This document shows, one piece after another, positions 62,858 through 64,000 of a DNA stretch of 64,000 nt. Numbering within the stretch: the first letter of the stretch is position 1; every line of letters starts with the position of its first letter. The DNA is taken from positions 140,452-204,451 of the forward strand of contig NZ_JAAORJ010000001.1 in NCBI RefSeq assembly GCF_017696315.1, read 5' to 3'. The notes under the pieces are model-generated. The model saw only the letters and a list, made by a program, of their open reading frames with translations, was not told the DNA's origin and made no database searches. The translations under genes were made by a program, and so were the position numbers. This DNA is from Prochlorococcus marinus XMU1412. GTDB lineage: Bacteria > Cyanobacteriota > Cyanobacteriia > PCC-6307 > Cyanobiaceae.

Positions 62858-63110
62858 GAAAATATAATGTTTCTACGGCAATTGATTTTTCGATATGACT
62901 TAATAATAGATCAATACAGAACATTTCACGTAAGTGATCATTTTGATAGTTAATTGTTTATGTTTTTCCTATGTAAGTTTGTTTCTATATTATGCTTTTT
63001 TCTTTTTTTTCTTTTAACTTATATCTATATACAAGGTTAGGTATTCACATTAAAGATATCTTCTAACCAAAAGCTCATCTAATTAACTACTAAAAAGGAG
63101 TTTTTAAAAA
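62858..63110. other. Divergent spacer before the TrxR-like gene
   Basis: A 253-base AT-rich spacer with a T-rich run (about 62985-63016) and no recognisable hairpin or RNA gene. It should contain the promoters of the small helical protein/kinase pair and of the TrxR-like gene. Confidence 0.5.
63095..63100 (+). promoter_or_regulatory. Shine-Dalgarno of the TrxR-like gene
   Basis: AAGGAG lies ten bases before the TTG at 63111. An in-frame TAA at 63105-63107 excludes any earlier start, so this site and the stop fix TTG as the start codon. Confidence 0.8.
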
Positions 63111-64000
63111 TTGGAAATCATTGAGTCAGATGTAGTTATTATCGGAGGAGGTCCCGCCGGATGTACTTGCGCACTTTATACATCGCGGTCAAACTTAAAG
63201 ACAGTAATTCTAGATAAAAATCCATCTGTTGGCGCCTTAGCAATAACTCATCAAATTGCTAATTATCCAGGTGTTCCGATTGATATAAGTGGGGAGAAAT
63301 TACTTACTCTAATGAGAGAACAGGCTGTGGAATACGGCACAGACTATAGAAGAGCACAAGTGTTTGGAATAGATGCTAGTGGAGAATGGAAAATGGTTTA
63401 TACACCCGAAGGCACCTTCAAGGCTAAAGCACTTGTTCTTGCAAGTGGAGCTATGGGTAGGCCTGCTTCATTTAAGGGGGAAGCTGATTTTCTTGGCAAA
63501 GGAGTAAGTTATTGTGCTACATGTGATGGAGCTTTTTATAAAAATAGAGAAGTTGCCGTAGTTGGAGTGAACAAGGAGGCAATTGAAGAGGCAACTGTTC
63601 TTACTAAATTTGCTTCTACTGTACATTGGATTACATCAAGTGATCCTAAATCAGATAATGAAGAAGCTATGGAATTGATGGATAATTCAAATATAAAACA
63701 TTGGAGTAGAACAAGATTATTGGAAATATTGGGTGATGATATGGGTGTGAATGGAGTTGTTGTAAAAAATAAGCAAGAAGAAAATCCTATTAATTTAAAT
63801 TTAGATGGAGTGTTTGTTTACATGAGTGGTTCAAAGCCAATTACTGATTTTTTAGGGGATCAAATTGCTTTAAAAGAGGACGGAGGAGTTATTGTGGATG
63901 ACTTTATGTCCACAAACTCTGATGGAGTTTGGGCAATTGGAGATATAAGAAATACACCATTTAAGCAAGCGGTTGTTGCAGCTTCTGATGGATGTATTGC
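63111..64000 (+). CDS. Thioredoxin-reductase-like flavoprotein, partial (DDOR-like)
   Basis: The first 296 residues are visible; the gene runs off the window. The FAD-binding GGGPAG (12-17), the active site CATC (C135, C138) and the closing WAIGDIR motif match NADPH-thioredoxin reductases. But the NADPH-binding motif, usually GGGDSA, reads VGVNKEA (151-157), and the HRR motif that holds the 2'-phosphate is replaced by HWITSS. This fits the cyanobacterial diflavin-linked disulfide oxidoreductase (DDOR) or another NADPH-independent class, rather than a classical TrxB. Confidence 0.85.
   Translation, partial: MEIIESDVVIIGGGPAGCTCALYTSRSNLKTVILDKNPSVGALAITHQIANYPGVPIDISGEKLLTLMREQAVEYGTDYRRAQVFGIDASGEWKMVYTPEGTFKAKALVLASGAMGRPASFKGEADFLGKGVSYCATCDGAFYKNREVAVVGVNKEAIEEATVLTKFASTVHWITSSDPKSDNEEAMELMDNSNIKHWSRTRLLEILGDDMGVNGVVVKNKQEENPINLNLDGVFVYMSGSKPITDFLGDQIALKEDGGVIVDDFMSTNSDGVWAIGDIRNTPFKQAVVAASDGCI

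Noticed and set aside
62858-63110. Possible small RNA before the TrxR-like gene
   Set aside because: The spacer is AT-rich without stable pairing, and the motif I recall for the Yfr1 small RNA (ACTCCTCACAC) is absent.

Overview
The window is chromosomal DNA of a picocyanobacterium, almost certainly a high-light-type Prochlorococcus. It is very AT-rich and close to gap-free, and its genes read like marine picocyanobacterial core genes: eight NDH-1 subunits (ndhM, F, D, E, G, I, A, H), chlM, an RbcR-type LysR regulator, a phylloquinone (men) cluster and an atypical cyanobacterial thioredoxin reductase. The strain cannot be named from the sequence alone. I find no tRNA, rRNA, insertion sequence, prophage, integrase, CRISPR array or compositional island. 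No gene-free stretch exceeds 300 bases; the largest are about 263 (59315-59577), 253 (62858-63110), 212 (46842-47053) and 190 (54125-54314).

Layout. 1-6.6 kb: ndhM, a DUF3172-like membrane protein, rbcR, an NnrU/Z-ISO-like membrane protein, ndhF and ndhD. 6.7-9.6 kb: scpA, a CugP-type nucleotidyltransferase and metF. 9.7-11.6 kb: a small LuxR-type regulator, a 62-residue orphan, a CYTH protein and NAD kinase. 11.6-14.4 kb: the leftward operon ndhA-ndhI-ndhG-ndhE. 14.4-24.1 kb: gltA, a large DUF3352-like protein, rhodanese, trpB, SUI1, cysC, purE, chlM, a response regulator, a cysteine desulfurase and rsmH. 24.1-30.4 kb: ndhH and the phylloquinone genes menI, menE, menC, menA and menF. 30.4-46.8 kb: gshB, glutaredoxin, prfB (with a programmed +1 frameshift), ybeY, dgkA, trpG, a degenerate metallo-beta-lactamase-fold protein, hisC, argS, nadC, mnmE, a DUF2062 protein, a bifunctional Rel/Spo enzyme, a double ABC ATPase, rluD and rbgA. 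47-53 kb: pgk, an exported orphan, murG, a cobC/cobD-type aminotransferase, pyrD and rnhA. 53-56.5 kb: the leftward secE-nusG-rplK-rplA-rplJ-rplL cluster, with a likely L10 leader and a possible L1 operator. 56.5-64 kb: a second ClpB paralogue, eno, an ABC1/UbiB kinase with a coupled small protein, and the start of a thioredoxin-reductase-like gene cut by the window edge.

Most genes are housekeeping. NDH-1 subunits support cyclic electron flow and respiration, and the men genes supply the photosystem I quinone. The clearest structural theme is extreme packing: all fifteen convergent gene pairs overlap or sit within 18 bases of each other.

I did not find an obviously new multi-gene system. 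The most interesting points are altered key residues in otherwise recognisable enzymes (a ClpB paralogue without D1 arginine fingers, an NTR-like protein without an NADPH motif, a MenC without its second-side lysine, an MBL-fold protein without its metal motif), the prfB recoding site, an RNase HI with an extra C-terminal domain, and a long hairpin between clpB2 and eno.
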